Shown: positions 1 through 7,694 of the stretch, one piece after another
How positions within the stretch are numbered: position 1 is the stretch's first letter
Layout of the letters: each line of letters begins with the position of its first letter
NCBI RefSeq assembly: GCF_003711205.1
Contig: NZ_CP031013.1
Location: forward strand, 2,832,501 to 2,896,500
Source: Polaromonas sp. SP1
Lineage (GTDB): Bacteria; Pseudomonadota; Gammaproteobacteria; Burkholderiales; Burkholderiaceae_C
Direction of reading: 5' to 3'
DNA: 64,000 nt
The notes under the pieces: model-generated
What the model was told of the DNA's origin: nothing
What the model saw: the letters and a program-made list of their open reading frames with translations, nothing else
Databases searched by the model: none
Position numbers and translations under genes: made by a program

Positions 1-1500
1 CAGCGTGGCGTGTACTTCGGTGACTTTGCCGCTGGCGTCTTTCACTGCGCCTGTGCATTCGATGACGTGGCCGTATTTGAGGCGCACCTTGCTGCCGGCG
101 ATGGCTTGTTTGCTGGCGTTGGTGTGGGGCGGGAAGAGGCGGAAGAAGCCTTTGGGTGGCACTTCTTCGTAGTCGGTGCGTTCAATCCAGACTTCCTTGC
201 CGATCTTGAACTGGCGTTTGCCCATTTCTTCGTGGTGCGGGTGTACAGGCGCCGAGCAATCATCGAGCTTGCCTGCGCCCATGACTTCGTCCCAATTGGT
301 CAGCACCAGCTTGACGGGGTCGAGCACGGCCATGGCGCGCGGGGCGATAGGGTCCAGCGTGTCGCGCAGCGAGCCTTCGAGCGTGCTGTAGTCGATCCAG
401 CTGTCGCTCTTGGTGACGCCAATGCGTTCGGCAAAGAGTTGAATCGCTTCGGGCGTGTAGCCGCGGCGGCGCAGGCCGACGATGGTGGGCATGCGGGGGT
501 CGTCCCAGCCGCTGACGCGCTTTTCGTTCACCAGCTGGGCCAGCTTGCGTTTGCTGGTGAGCACGTAGGTGAGGTTCAGGCGCGCAAATTCGTACTGGCG
601 CGGGTGCGGCGTGGCGATCAGCTTGCCTTCGGCCAGGCGGTCGAGCAGCCAGTCGTAAAACGGGCGCTGGTCTTCAAACTCCAGCGTGCAGATGCTGTGG
701 GTGATTTGCTCCAGCGCGTCTTCCACCGGGTGGGCAAAGGTGTACATCGGGTAGATGCACCATTTGTCGCCGGTGTTGTGGTGGTGGGCGCGGCGTATGC
801 GGTAGATGGCCGGGTCGCGCATGTTGATGTTGGGCGAGCCCATGTCGATTTTGGCGCGCAGCACGGCGGCGCCGTCGGCGAGTTTGCCGTCGCGCATTTC
901 GCGAAAGCGCGCCAGGTTTTCAGCGACGGTGCGGCCGCGGAAGGGGCTGTTGGTGCCGGGGTGGCCGAAGTCGCCGCGGTTGTGGCGCATTTCTTCGGCG
1001 CTTTGCTCGTCAACGTAGGCGTTGCCGCTTTCGATCAGGTACTCGGCTGCGCGGTACATGAAGTCGAAGTAGTCGCTGGCCTGGTAGAGGTTGTTTTCTT
1101 CGCCGGTGGCGCCCTTGTTGTGCCAGTCAAAGCCCAGCCACTGCACGGCGTCTTTGATGGAGTCGACGTATTCGGTGTCTTCTTTTTCAGGGTTGGTGTC
1201 GTCAAAGCGCAGGTGGCACACACCGTCATAGTCGCGCGCCAGGCCGAAGTTCAGGCAAATGCTCTTGGCATGGCCCACATGCAGGTAACCGTTGGGTTCG
1301 GGCGGAAAGCGCAGGCGCACCTTGGCGGGGTCGGGCTGGCCGCCAGCGTGGTGGGCGGCGTCCCCGGGGCTGCCGCCCCAGCGGCGGCTGGCATAAGTAC
1401 CTTCAGCCAGGTCTTTTTCGATGATCTGGCGCAGGAAGTTGCTGGGTTTGTGGGTTTCTTTGTCGGCGGGGGCGGCTTTGGAGGGGACAGGGGTGGTCAT
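1..1500 (-). CDS. glnS: Glutaminyl-tRNA synthetase, C-terminus beyond window
   Basis: Class I aminoacyl-tRNA synthetase that charges tRNA-Gln in the cytoplasm. Reading from the ATG at 1500, the frame stays open for 500 codons to the window edge, so the C-terminal anticodon-binding part is cut off. The HIGH-type motif is in PPEPNGYLHVGH at residues 66-77, and the KMSKS-type loop is LTSKRKL near residues 311-317, preceded by the GlnRS segment RRRGYTPEAIQLFAERIGV... further along. An N-terminal extension of about 40 residues precedes the catalytic core. The long plus-strand frame covering the same DNA is a GC-rich antisense shadow. Confidence 0.96.
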   Translation of the reverse strand, partial: MTTPVPSKAAPADKETHKPSNFLRQIIEKDLAEGTYASRRWGGSPGDAAHHAGGQPDPAKVRLRFPPEPNGYLHVGHAKSICLNFGLARDYDGVCHLRFDDTNPEKEDTEYVDSIKDAVQWLGFDWHNKGATGEENNLYQASDYFDFMYRAAEYLIESGNAYVDEQSAEEMRHNRGDFGHPGTNSPFRGRTVAENLARFREMRDGKLADGAAVLRAKIDMGSPNINMRDPAIYRIRRAHHHNTGDKWCIYPMYTFAHPVEDALEQITHSICTLEFEDQRPFYDWLLDRLAEGKLIATPHPRQYEFARLNLTYVLTSKRKLAQLVNEKRVSGWDDPRMPTIVGLRRRGYTPEAIQLFAERIGVTKSDSWIDYSTLEGSLRDTLDPIAPRAMAVLDPVKLVLTNWDEVMGAGKLDDCSAPVHPHHEEMGKRQFKIGKEVWIERTDYEEVPPKGFFRLFPPHTNASKQAIAGSKVRLKYGHVIECTGAVKDASGKVTEVHATL

Positions 1501-1617
1501 CAGGGGATTTTAGGGGGTTACGTTTGGCTACGCTCTTCACTGTGCATCCGGTACGCCGTTACCGGAGTGCTGCGTTTAATAAGCATATGGGCTTTTCCTG
1601 CCCTTCCTACCTTTCTT

Positions 1618-1624
1618 AAGGAGA
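1618..1624 (+). promoter_or_regulatory. Ribosome binding site of the PVYY-repeat gene
   Basis: AAGGAGA lies seven bases before the ATG at 1631 and fixes that start over the long overlapping frame. Confidence 0.7.
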
Positions 1625-1630
1625 ACCATC

Positions 1631-2011
1631 ATGAAGACAGCAATCAAGGCAAACCGCTCCGTCGCCGTGTTTGGCGCCGCAGCCGCGCTGGCCCTGGCCG
1701 CCTTTGGCTTTGCCGGTGCTGCCCAGGCCCGCGACAACGTGACCTTTTCCGTGGGCGTCGGCGTTCCTGGTGTGCAGGTCGGGGTGACCAATGCCTACCC
1801 GGTGTACCAGCAACCCGTGTATGTGCAGCCCGCCCCCGTGTATTACCAGCCTGCGCCTGTGTACTACCCGCGTCCTGTGTATGTGAGGCCCGCGCCCGTG
1901 TACTATGCGCCGCCCCCTGTGTACTACGGCCCGCGCGGCTATTACGGGCCGCGCCCCGTGTATTACCAGCGGCCGGGCTGGCGCCATGGCCACGGTCACG
2001 GCCATCGTTAA
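1631..2011 (+). CDS. Secreted PVYY-repeat protein of unknown function
   Basis: This 126-residue protein starts with a clear Sec signal peptide (hydrophobic AAAALALAAFGFAGAAQA, cleavage near residue 34). A short Val/Gly-rich segment follows, then about nine repeats built on PVYY/PVYV from residue 58 to 115, and a basic His-rich tail (HGHGHGHR). The composition, rich in Tyr, Pro and Val with no Cys, suggests an extended low-complexity periplasmic or surface protein. The His-rich end could bind metal, but that is a guess. Proteins like this are common in Burkholderiales without an assigned role. A strong AAGGAGA site precedes the start and a rho-independent terminator follows. Confidence 0.85.
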   Translation: MKTAIKANRSVAVFGAAAALALAAFGFAGAAQARDNVTFSVGVGVPGVQVGVTNAYPVYQQPVYVQPAPVYYQPAPVYYPRPVYVRPAPVYYAPPPVYYGPRGYYGPRPVYYQRPGWRHGHGHGHR

Positions 2012-2041
2012 GGCCTGCTGACCGGCAGCTTGCCTCCCATC

Positions 2042-2071
2042 AAAAAAGCCCGCTTCGTGCGGGCTTTTTTT
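2042..2071. terminator. Bidirectional rho-independent terminator
   Basis: A perfect stem with AGCCCGC/GCGGGCT around a TTCGT loop is flanked by A and T runs, so it can end transcription from both sides. It sits between the convergent PVYY gene and the first DUF3455 gene. Confidence 0.85.
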
Positions 2072-2110
2072 GTGGGTGAAAGCAAACCGCCCAGACGCGG
2101 TCACTGACCA

Positions 2111-2686
2111 TCAGGCGGCCGGGCGCCAGAACAGGTAGTCGGCCTCGTACGTCACCCATCTGCGCATTCCCAAGCCTGCGGCGGTGCAGGCCGGGTCGGC
2201 GACGACGCCGCCCACCGTTCTGCGGCCCTGGATGTAACTGATGTTGGCCAAGGCGCCCGAGGTGTCTGAAGGCTTGACCATGGCCCGCTGAAGCGGCAGG
2301 TTTTGCTGGTTGCCGGGCACTTCAACCAGCTCTTGCGCGGTGACTTTGGAGCCGTCGCTGTGTTCCCAGCGCGCGCGCGTGCCGGGGTAGTACATGACGG
2401 TGTTGCCGCTGCTGTCTTGCAATTTCAGGCCCGGCGTCTGCAGCAGCCAGGCGTATTCATAGGGTGAGCGTTTGACGGCCTGGCATTCATACAGCAGGTC
2501 GCCACGGCCTTGCGCTTCAAGCACGACGGTGTGGCCTGCCGGCACACGTATGGACTCCGGCAATTCCTGCTGGGCCTGGAGATTCGGCTGGCGCACGCCG
2601 CAGGCACTGAGCGCCGCGACAGCCCCGGCGAGCAGGAGCGCCCGTTGAACTGCGCCGAGGGGGAAACGAGGGGCTTTGATGTTCAC
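2111..2686 (-). CDS. DUF3455 lipoprotein, copy 1 of 3
   Basis: A 191-residue putative lipoprotein of the DUF3455 family, function unknown. The GTG at 2686 is chosen because the signal peptide begins just after it (ALLLAGAVAALSAC, lipobox LSAC). The longer frame from 2872 would start inside the terminator of the neighbouring gene. Family hallmarks are VPAGHTVVLEAQGRGDLLYEC near the mature N-terminus, WEHSDGSKV in the middle, ISYIQ, and a C-terminal YEADYLFW. It is the first of three tandem paralogues and has diverged most (RYLFW-type end, extra Arg-rich stretch). Start choice is moderately sure. Confidence 0.8.
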   Translation of the reverse strand: MNIKAPRFPLGAVQRALLLAGAVAALSACGVRQPNLQAQQELPESIRVPAGHTVVLEAQGRGDLLYECQAVKRSPYEYAWLLQTPGLKLQDSSGNTVMYYPGTRARWEHSDGSKVTAQELVEVPGNQQNLPLQRAMVKPSDTSGALANISYIQGRRTVGGVVADPACTAAGLGMRRWVTYEADYLFWRPAA

Positions 2687-2820
2687 GGTGGGTTCCAGGT
2701 AGCGAGGCGGTGGTGTCAGGCTCAGTAAAACAGCGCAGCCAACCGCAGTCTGTAGGAGGCCGAGGGGAAAGCGTGCGGGGAAACATCGGCATCGGGGACA
2801 TGCCTGCCGCATGGAGGCAG

Positions 2821-2857
2821 AAAAGAGAAAAGCCCGCGGCGTGAGCCTGCGGGCTTT
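2821..2857 (-). terminator. Rho-independent terminator after DUF3455 copy 2
   Basis: Read on the minus strand, AAAGCCCGC pairs with GCGGGCTTT and runs into TTTTCTCTTTT. It separates the second and first DUF3455 genes into different transcripts. Confidence 0.8.
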
Positions 2858-2923
2858 GGGTTCCATTGCCACTTGGCAGCAATGGACGGGCGCGCTTTTG
2901 AGGGCGCGCCTGGAATGGCCGCC

Positions 2924-3514
2924 TTAAGAGGCCTTCCAGAAAATGTAGTCAGCCTGGTACGACGTCGTCAGCTTGTCACCCAGGTCGGCTTGCGTGCAGG
3001 CCTTGCTCAGGTCCTGGCCGCCTTTGGTCTTGATGCGCTGGATGTAGGTGACGTTTTGCAGCGCGCCGGGTGTAGAGGCTGATGCGCCGGTCGACAATTG
3101 CTGCGGCAGGTTGGTGGCGCCCACGCGGGGTGCCAGTGCGACCTGGGTGCCTACGACGCTGGAGCCGTCCATGTGCGTCCAGGTGGCGGGCGGGCCCGAA
3201 TATTTGACGACGGTTTTGCCGGTGCGGTCCACCAGTTCAGCCTCGGGGCGAACCAGAACCCAGCCAATGGTGCCGGCGGTGGTGGCGTTGGCCTTGCACT
3301 CGTAGTGCAGCAGGCCGCTGGCCGTGGTTTCAAGCGCCACAACATGGCCGGGCGGCACGACGATTGACGCGTCGAGCTGGTCCTGGGTGTATTCCTTGGG
3401 GAGCGGTGCAACGCCGGAGCAGGCGGTCATCAGCGCGGCGGTGCCGGTAATCATCGCGACCGTGACGGCGGCGCTTTTCGTAACGGCCCAAAGAGTGTTG
3501 TGTGTGCTTTTCAT
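2924..3514 (-). CDS. DUF3455 lipoprotein, copy 2 of 3
   Basis: A 196-residue putative lipoprotein with signal peptide (AAVTVAMITGTAALMTAC, lipobox LMTAC). It shares with its two neighbours the DUF3455 features VVPPGHVVALET, LLHYECKA, GPPATWTHMDGSSV, VTYIQRIKTKGG and the C-terminal YQADYIFWKA. The ATG at 3514 is preceded by GAGGAA at good spacing, so the longer upstream frame is not used. The two conserved Cys in the mature protein (YEC and SKAC) may form a disulfide. Function unknown; the family is expected to act in the envelope. Confidence 0.85.
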   Translation of the reverse strand: MKSTHNTLWAVTKSAAVTVAMITGTAALMTACSGVAPLPKEYTQDQLDASIVVPPGHVVALETTASGLLHYECKANATTAGTIGWVLVRPEAELVDRTGKTVVKYSGPPATWTHMDGSSVVGTQVALAPRVGATNLPQQLSTGASASTPGALQNVTYIQRIKTKGGQDLSKACTQADLGDKLTTSYQADYIFWKAS

Positions 3515-3890
3515 GGTGTTCCTCGGTAGTTTCTGTTTTCTGTGTTTTCTGTTGTTGTCAGCAAAGCGTTTCTTCCTGGCTTGCTGTTCCGGGCTGTTTT
3601 TCAGCCTCCTGTGCAGTAAATCCCGACGCCGTGAAAACATCTGTAGGACGCCGCGCAGCCCGGCTGCCAGCGCCTTGCCGGACTCGATGCGGGCAAAACC
3701 GGCGGGCCGGGATGGCCGCCAGTGCCAAGGCAAACAAAGACGCAAAAAAGCCCACAGAACCGTCCTTGCGGAAAGTCTGTGGGCTTGAAAGCCGGCCCCG
3801 CCTAACTTCAGAGCCGGCTGCTCACCCTAGAGGAGAACGGGTGGGGCTTCCCGGTATGCGGCGTATCCGGGAGGGCAGTTGTAGAGAGAA
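3515..3890. other. Intergenic gap between DUF3455 copies 2 and 3
   Basis: About 376 bases with no convincing gene. The part next to 3514 is less GC-rich, with TTTCTG/TTGTTG runs, and is the likely promoter region of copy 2. The middle holds the terminator at 3744-3785. A second small hairpin (CCCGGTATGCGGCGTATCCGGG type) lies near 3850-3873. Short frames here have no start-site or protein support. Confidence 0.5.
3744..3785 (-). terminator. Rho-independent terminator after DUF3455 copy 3
   Basis: On the minus strand AGCCCACAGA pairs with TCTGTGGGCT and is followed by six T. It lies about 100 bases past the stop of copy 3. Confidence 0.75.
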
Positions 3891-4445
3891 TTACATCGCC
3901 TTGTAGAAGATGTAGTCGGCCTGGTATTGCACGATCTGCTTGGCGCCCACATTGCCGGCGGCGCAGGCCATGGCGGGTGCAACGCCGCCTTTGGTGTCTA
4001 CGCGCTGGATGTAGGTCACGCCGCTCATGGCGCCGCTGCCCATGGCAGGGTTGGCCTTGACGAGTTGCGAGGGGATGTTGCCCGTGCCGTTGGGGGCCAC
4101 GGCGATTTGTGTGGCGGTCAGCTTGGAGCCGTCCATGCTTTCCCAGGTGGCGGGCGGGCCGTAATACTTGCCGACCTGCTTGCCGCTGCGGTCGTTGAGC
4201 TTGGCGTCAGGACCGACAAACACCCATTCAAACTGGCCGGCCATGTCTTTTTTGGCGCTGCACTGGTAGGTGATCTCGCCCACGCCGACGGTTTCCATCG
4301 CGACCTTGTTGCCGGCGGGCACTTGCACGGCGGCGGGCAGGTTGGCCTGCGAATACATCGGTTTCATGGGGGCCATGCTGCCGCAGGCGGCGAGCAGGGA
4401 TACGAACAGCACTGAAGCTGAGGCGGTAGCAGTACGTAACATCAT
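3891..4445 (-). CDS. DUF3455 lipoprotein, copy 3 of 3
   Basis: A 184-residue putative lipoprotein (signal SVLFVSLLAAC, lipobox LLAAC) of the DUF3455 family. Conserved blocks are VQVPAGNKVAMET, ITYQCSAK, GPPATWESMDGSKL, VTYIQRVDTKGG and the end YQADYIFYKA. It is closest to copy 2. The mature N-terminus is Met/Pro-rich (GSMAPMKPMYSQ). An AGGAGTT site precedes the ATG. Each of the three paralogues carries its own signal, start site and (for copies 2 and 3) terminator, so they look like separately regulated duplicates, not one operon. Confidence 0.87.
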   Translation of the reverse strand: MMLRTATASASVLFVSLLAACGSMAPMKPMYSQANLPAAVQVPAGNKVAMETVGVGEITYQCSAKKDMAGQFEWVFVGPDAKLNDRSGKQVGKYYGPPATWESMDGSKLTATQIAVAPNGTGNIPSQLVKANPAMGSGAMSGVTYIQRVDTKGGVAPAMACAAGNVGAKQIVQYQADYIFYKAM

Positions 4446-4622
4446 TTTTTAACTCCTGGTTTTTTATGAACCGGCCAGGGTTGGCCGGCGTTGGGCTAGG
4501 GCGGCCGGCCGTTGTTGTTGACGGTGTGGCGCGGAGCGTCCTGTTGCTAGTACGCGGCGGGCTTTGCGCTGGATTCAAAAAGCGGATGAGGCCCACGATC
4601 GCCCACTGCCTGCATCTGGGGC

Positions 4623-4684
4623 GTTGCTATCAAATTGGTAGCTGTTAGCCAATGCCCTGCTTGGGCTAGAGGCCGATTTGATGC
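4623..4684 (+). repeat. GCTAT element, copy a (intergenic)
   Basis: Reads TTGCTATCAAATTGGTAGCT, then GTTAGCC, a variable stretch, TTGGGCTAGAGGCCGATTTG and ATGC. The 5' part is a small hairpin (GCTATCAAA...GTAGC) and the 3' part carries a second GCC/GGGCT pairing. It defines the family consensus used for the other seven copies. Confidence 0.75.
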
Positions 4685-4737
4685 ATAAGTTCGGAAGCCT
4701 GTTCCACGGCCCATGCTGACAGTGGAACTGCCCCATT

Positions 4738-4771
4738 CCGTTCGCCCTGAGGTATCGAAGGGCCGGTGCGC
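4738..4771 (+). repeat. 34-base inverted repeat, left arm
   Basis: This stretch is the exact reverse complement of 7550-7583. It belongs to the CCTGAGGTATCGAAGG family of dispersed repeats and is followed by related TCGATACGCC and GAGCCTGTCGAAGGGTCAGC copies up to about 4850. Confidence 0.8.
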
Positions 4772-4890
4772 GACGGGGGCAGGCTTCGATACGCCGTCAG
4801 GCGTACCCTGTCCTGAGCCTGTCGAAGGGTCAGCCCGAACGGAGAAGGTTGAGCCGAAGGGAGGAGAGGTGAGCCCGGACGGGGGGAACC

Positions 4891-5538
4891 TTATTGCCCA
4901 AACCGAGGGCCTTTAAGGAGAAAGTCTTTCTCCTCAGCCGTATCGATCCGCCCCAGCGCCGCATTGCGGTACGGAAAGCGCCCAAACCGCGCAATGATGT
5001 CCCGGTGCTGGTGGGCGAAGTCGATGTTGCTTTGAAAGCGCTGCTTGAGCGAGTCCGGCGCATCGGCCTGCAGCCGGGTAAAACGCGCCACGCATTCATC
5101 CTGCAGCGCCATGCTTTCGGCGTGCATCAGCGGCATGTACATGAACACGCGCCCGGCCCAGGGCAGCGCCAGGTCGGCGCCATCGGCCAGTGCCTGCAGC
5201 ACCAGCTGCTGGGCGCGCGCGTCGCCGGCAAAGGCCTTGCCCTGGCCGCGAAAAACATTGCGGGTGAACTGGTCGAGCAGGATGACCAGCGCCAGGCGGT
5301 TGAGCGCAGGCTGCTCCCAGTCTTGCAGGCCGCCGGCGACGGCGGCCTCGACATCGCTGCCGAAGCGTTGGGTGATGTCGGCGTCAAGCTGCGCGCCGCC
5401 GCCAAACCAGCGCTTGTTGAGGTCTTCGGTGGGCCACTCCTTGTGCACCCCGTCGCCCAGCCAGAAGTCCAGGACTTCTGCGGGCGCGGCGTGGTGGCGG
5501 GAAGGCGGTGTGTGGGGGGAAGGGATGGGCTCGGTCAT
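4891..5538 (-). CDS. DUF924 family protein
   Basis: A 215-residue cytoplasmic protein matching the DUF924 family. Hallmarks are VLDFWLGDG near residue 23, KRWFGGG, LALVILLDQFTRNVFRG in the middle, YMPLMHAESMALQ, and HRDIIARFGRFPYRN near the C-terminus. The family is all-helical and TPR-like with no firmly assigned reaction. The protein is full length. No signal peptide or membrane segment is seen. It stands alone, 18 bases downstream of the binding-protein gene that ends at 5557 on the same strand, so it may be co-transcribed with it. Confidence 0.88.
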   Translation of the reverse strand: MTEPIPSPHTPPSRHHAAPAEVLDFWLGDGVHKEWPTEDLNKRWFGGGAQLDADITQRFGSDVEAAVAGGLQDWEQPALNRLALVILLDQFTRNVFRGQGKAFAGDARAQQLVLQALADGADLALPWAGRVFMYMPLMHAESMALQDECVARFTRLQADAPDSLKQRFQSNIDFAHQHRDIIARFGRFPYRNAALGRIDTAEEKDFLLKGPRFGQ

Positions 5539-5556
5539 GACGACCGGGAGCTTAGC

Positions 5557-6720
5557 CTACCAGCGGTCGGAGCGAAGTTGCAGGTCCCAAACACCCTTGC
5601 GCACGGCGTAAACACCCACCACACCGTAACGCTGCTCGCCCACCGAATCCCACTTCATGGAACCGGTAATCGGCGCGTAGCCGTCAAAGGTGCGCAGGGT
5701 TTCAGTGATCTTTTCAGGCTTGACCGAGTTGGCGCGCCGCATCGCGCCGGCCAGGATGTACATCGCGTCGTAGGTGTAGTGGCCGCCGTAGGCCGGCTCA
5801 CGCTTGAAGGTGTCCTGGTACTTGGTCAGGAAGTTTTTGCCGTTGACGAACTCCTTGGCGTCCAGGATGGGCGAGGTGGCGTACAGCCCCTTGACCGTGT
5901 CGCTGCCCTTGAGCATGTCGGTCGTCTTGATGGTGTCGCCGCCCAGGATGCTGATCTGCTGGTTGTAGTCGAGCTTCTTGAGGGCTTCAATCAGCGCCAG
6001 GATCTGGAAGTCGCCTTGCGTGGACACGACCACCTCGACACCGCCGTCCTTGATCTTGCCGGCCAGCTCGTCAAACTTGGTGGTCTTGTCGTCGGACGAA
6101 TAGGTGACGACGACTTGTTTGTTGGCTTTTTTCAGCTCGGCGGCGGCACCGGTGGCCAGGCCCTTGCCGTAGGTGGTGCCGTCGTCGACCACAGCGAACT
6201 TGGTGGCGTTGAGCTGGTTGGCGGCGAAGGAGCCGATCGCGCGCGCCTGCAGGTTGTCATTGGCAACGAGGCGGAAGGTGGTGGCCAGGCCCAGCTCGGT
6301 GAACTTGGGATTGGTCGAGATGGCCAGCTGCGCAATGTTCTTGGCGGCATAGACCGGCGCGGCCGGGATGCTGACGCCCGAATTGAGGTTGCCGATCACG
6401 GCGACCACGCCGGCGTCGACGAGTTGCTGCGCGACTTCCACACCGGTTTTCGGGTCGGACCGGTCGTCCATGGCCACGATCTCGATCTTGACCGTCTTGC
6501 CCTTGATCTGGAAGCCCTCTTTGTTGATCTCGTCCACGGCCATCTTCACGCCGTTGTGCAAATCCTGGCCCAGCGCGGCGAGGTTGCCCGACAGGGGCTG
6601 GGCGACACCGATCTTGATGGTGTCAGGCGGGTTGTCGCAGCCCGAAAGCAGGCTGGCGCCTGCAACAACAGCGACGGTCATGGCGGCCAGGGTATGGCGG
6701 CGGGTGGTGGTTTTGGTCAT
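5557..6720 (-). CDS. ABC transporter substrate-binding protein, branched-chain amino acid type
   Basis: A 387-residue periplasmic-binding protein of the LivJ/LivK type (peripla_BP_6 fold). The ATG at 6720 begins MTKTTTRRHTLAAMTVAV, with a Tat-like twin Arg and a lipobox LLSGC, so it is probably a lipid-anchored receptor. Mature features include IKIGVAQPLSGNLAALGQD, NGVKMAVDEIN, a ligand-pocket segment NSGVSIPAAPVYA and GHYTYDAMYILAGAM. No permease or ATPase genes lie nearby, so it must share a transporter encoded elsewhere. Substrate may be a branched-chain amino acid or another small ligand; the sequence does not decide. An upstream in-frame ATG (6789) would bury the signal peptide and is rejected. 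Confidence 0.9.
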   Translation of the reverse strand: MTKTTTRRHTLAAMTVAVVAGASLLSGCDNPPDTIKIGVAQPLSGNLAALGQDLHNGVKMAVDEINKEGFQIKGKTVKIEIVAMDDRSDPKTGVEVAQQLVDAGVVAVIGNLNSGVSIPAAPVYAAKNIAQLAISTNPKFTELGLATTFRLVANDNLQARAIGSFAANQLNATKFAVVDDGTTYGKGLATGAAAELKKANKQVVVTYSSDDKTTKFDELAGKIKDGGVEVVVSTQGDFQILALIEALKKLDYNQQISILGGDTIKTTDMLKGSDTVKGLYATSPILDAKEFVNGKNFLTKYQDTFKREPAYGGHYTYDAMYILAGAMRRANSVKPEKITETLRTFDGYAPITGSMKWDSVGEQRYGVVGVYAVRKGVWDLQLRSDRW

Positions 6721-7065
6721 CGTGGAACCTAGGTTGAGTGGTGTAACGGAATGTATGTTTCGCCGCTGTGTCGCGGTAGTGGGTTTCACCTATTTCTGAA
6801 TGGATGTGCGAGTAGATTAGTTTTACTAATGATTCGCTTTGGTTCGTATTTGCTGCGAATTTTGTTCGTTTGAGTAAAGAAATGCACCAAAACCGTTCAC
6901 TCCAATCAAAAATGGGCGTGTGCTATCTACTGAGCAAGCACCGCGCCAGCATTTACGATTTGAAACAGGTTTGGAGGGGCAGGCCTCGCTTGGGCCGGCA
7001 AATGCGGAGTGCCGCCACGAGGGGCGCCTGAAGTTTCTAAAGGCTTGCCGAGGCCGATGCCGGGA
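6721..7065. other. Intergenic region upstream of the binding-protein gene
   Basis: About 345 bases. The part from 6800 to 6950 is unusually AT-rich for this window and most likely holds the promoter of the minus-strand binding-protein gene. I could not assign -35/-10 boxes with confidence. The right half has no supported gene. Confidence 0.4.
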
Positions 7066-7476
7066 TCACATCAAGCCAAGCTGCGTCCACAGCAGCTTGC
7101 CCAGGTAACGCTGGGGCAGCAGCGTGAAGACACCCGCAATAAGGCACGCCCCGATGTACAGCCCCTGCATCGCACGCCGGTGGCCGGCGATGTTGCCGCG
7201 GCTCAAATGCCAGAACGCGCCGAACAGGCTGAACAGCGTAAAAGGCACGAGGAGGTGGATGGGGGTGTAGCCCGCGATATTGGGAAAGGTGTAGTCGCGG
7301 ATAAAAAGCGCCGTCACGGCGGTGGCCAGCATCATCGTCACAAACGCATAGCCAAAAGCCCGGTGCAGCCTGGGCCGCTGGGTGCGCCCCTTGCGAGCCC
7401 ACAGCGCGACAGGCCCGATGACGATGGCGCAGATCGCAGCGGACAAATGGATGGCGATGATCGGAGTGAGTTGCAT
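7066..7476 (-). CDS. DUF2306-type four-helix membrane protein
   Basis: A 136-residue integral membrane protein read from the ATG at 7476 (MQLTPIIAIHLSAA). Four hydrophobic helices are visible: ICAIVIGPVALWA, AFVTMMLATAVTALFI, LLVPFTLFSLFGAFWHLS and LYIGACLIAGVFTLLP. Conserved features of the DUF2306 family are the RPRLHRAFGYAFV loop and HLSRGNIAGHRRAMQGLY; paired His and Arg residues sit at membrane edges. Function unknown. A GTG at 7524 would add 16 residues; neither start has a good ribosome binding site. Confidence 0.78.
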   Translation of the reverse strand: MQLTPIIAIHLSAAICAIVIGPVALWARKGRTQRPRLHRAFGYAFVTMMLATAVTALFIRDYTFPNIAGYTPIHLLVPFTLFSLFGAFWHLSRGNIAGHRRAMQGLYIGACLIAGVFTLLPQRYLGKLLWTQLGLM

Positions 7477-7549
7477 ATTGGCGATGGCTGAATGCAGGTA
7501 GCGAATTTTGATGGCTGAGCCCACCCGTGTCCAGAAGCCTGTTTCTGTA

Positions 7550-7583
7550 GCGCACCGGCCCTTCGATACCTCAGGGCGAACGG
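7550..7583 (-). repeat. 34-base inverted repeat, right arm
   Basis: Exact reverse complement of 4738-4771. The pair brackets the DUF924, binding-protein and DUF2306 genes. It is followed at 7601-7636 by a degenerate CCAGCATGAGCCGCGG...GGCTTTGCC copy of the second repeat family. Confidence 0.8.
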
Positions 7584-7694
7584 GATGGGGAGTTTGAATA
7601 CCAGCATGAGCCGCGGGGCTGGCTTTGCCAGGTTCGCTTAAGGCTCTCTTCAGGAGCCCGAGGCGATAATCACCGGATCATTTCTGGAGCCATC

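Larger units (their letters stand above)
4446..4890. other. Repeat-rich intergenic region, no gene
   Basis: About 445 bases between a divergent start (4445) and a convergent-side stop (4891). It contains one copy of the dispersed GCTAT element (4623-4684), a short dyad TTCCAC...GTGGAA (4703-4726), and GAGCCTGTCGAAGG-type repeats from 4735 to 4850, including one arm of a 34-base exact inverted repeat shared with 7550-7583. No coding frame here has support. Confidence 0.6.

Noticed and set aside
1795..1975. Tandem DNA repeats in the PVYY gene as a non-coding satellite
   Set aside because: The repeats follow codon periodicity and encode a clean secreted protein with good start and stop signals.
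10..2079. 689-codon plus-strand open frame
   Set aside because: It is antisense to glnS and the PVYY gene, has a His/Val/Ala-biased composition typical of GC-rich shadows, and resembles no protein; the minus-strand GlnRS motifs are clear.
2687..2872. Longer start (2872) for DUF3455 copy 1
   Set aside because: It would begin inside the terminator of the neighbouring gene and place the lipoprotein signal 60 residues into the protein.
4894..6732. 612-codon plus-strand open frame
   Set aside because: Antisense shadow of the DUF924 and binding-protein genes with the same biased composition.
6800..6960. AT-rich stretch as a possible small RNA or NtrC-regulated promoter
   Set aside because: No GCAC-N7-GTGC dyad, sigma-54 box or terminator could be found to support it.
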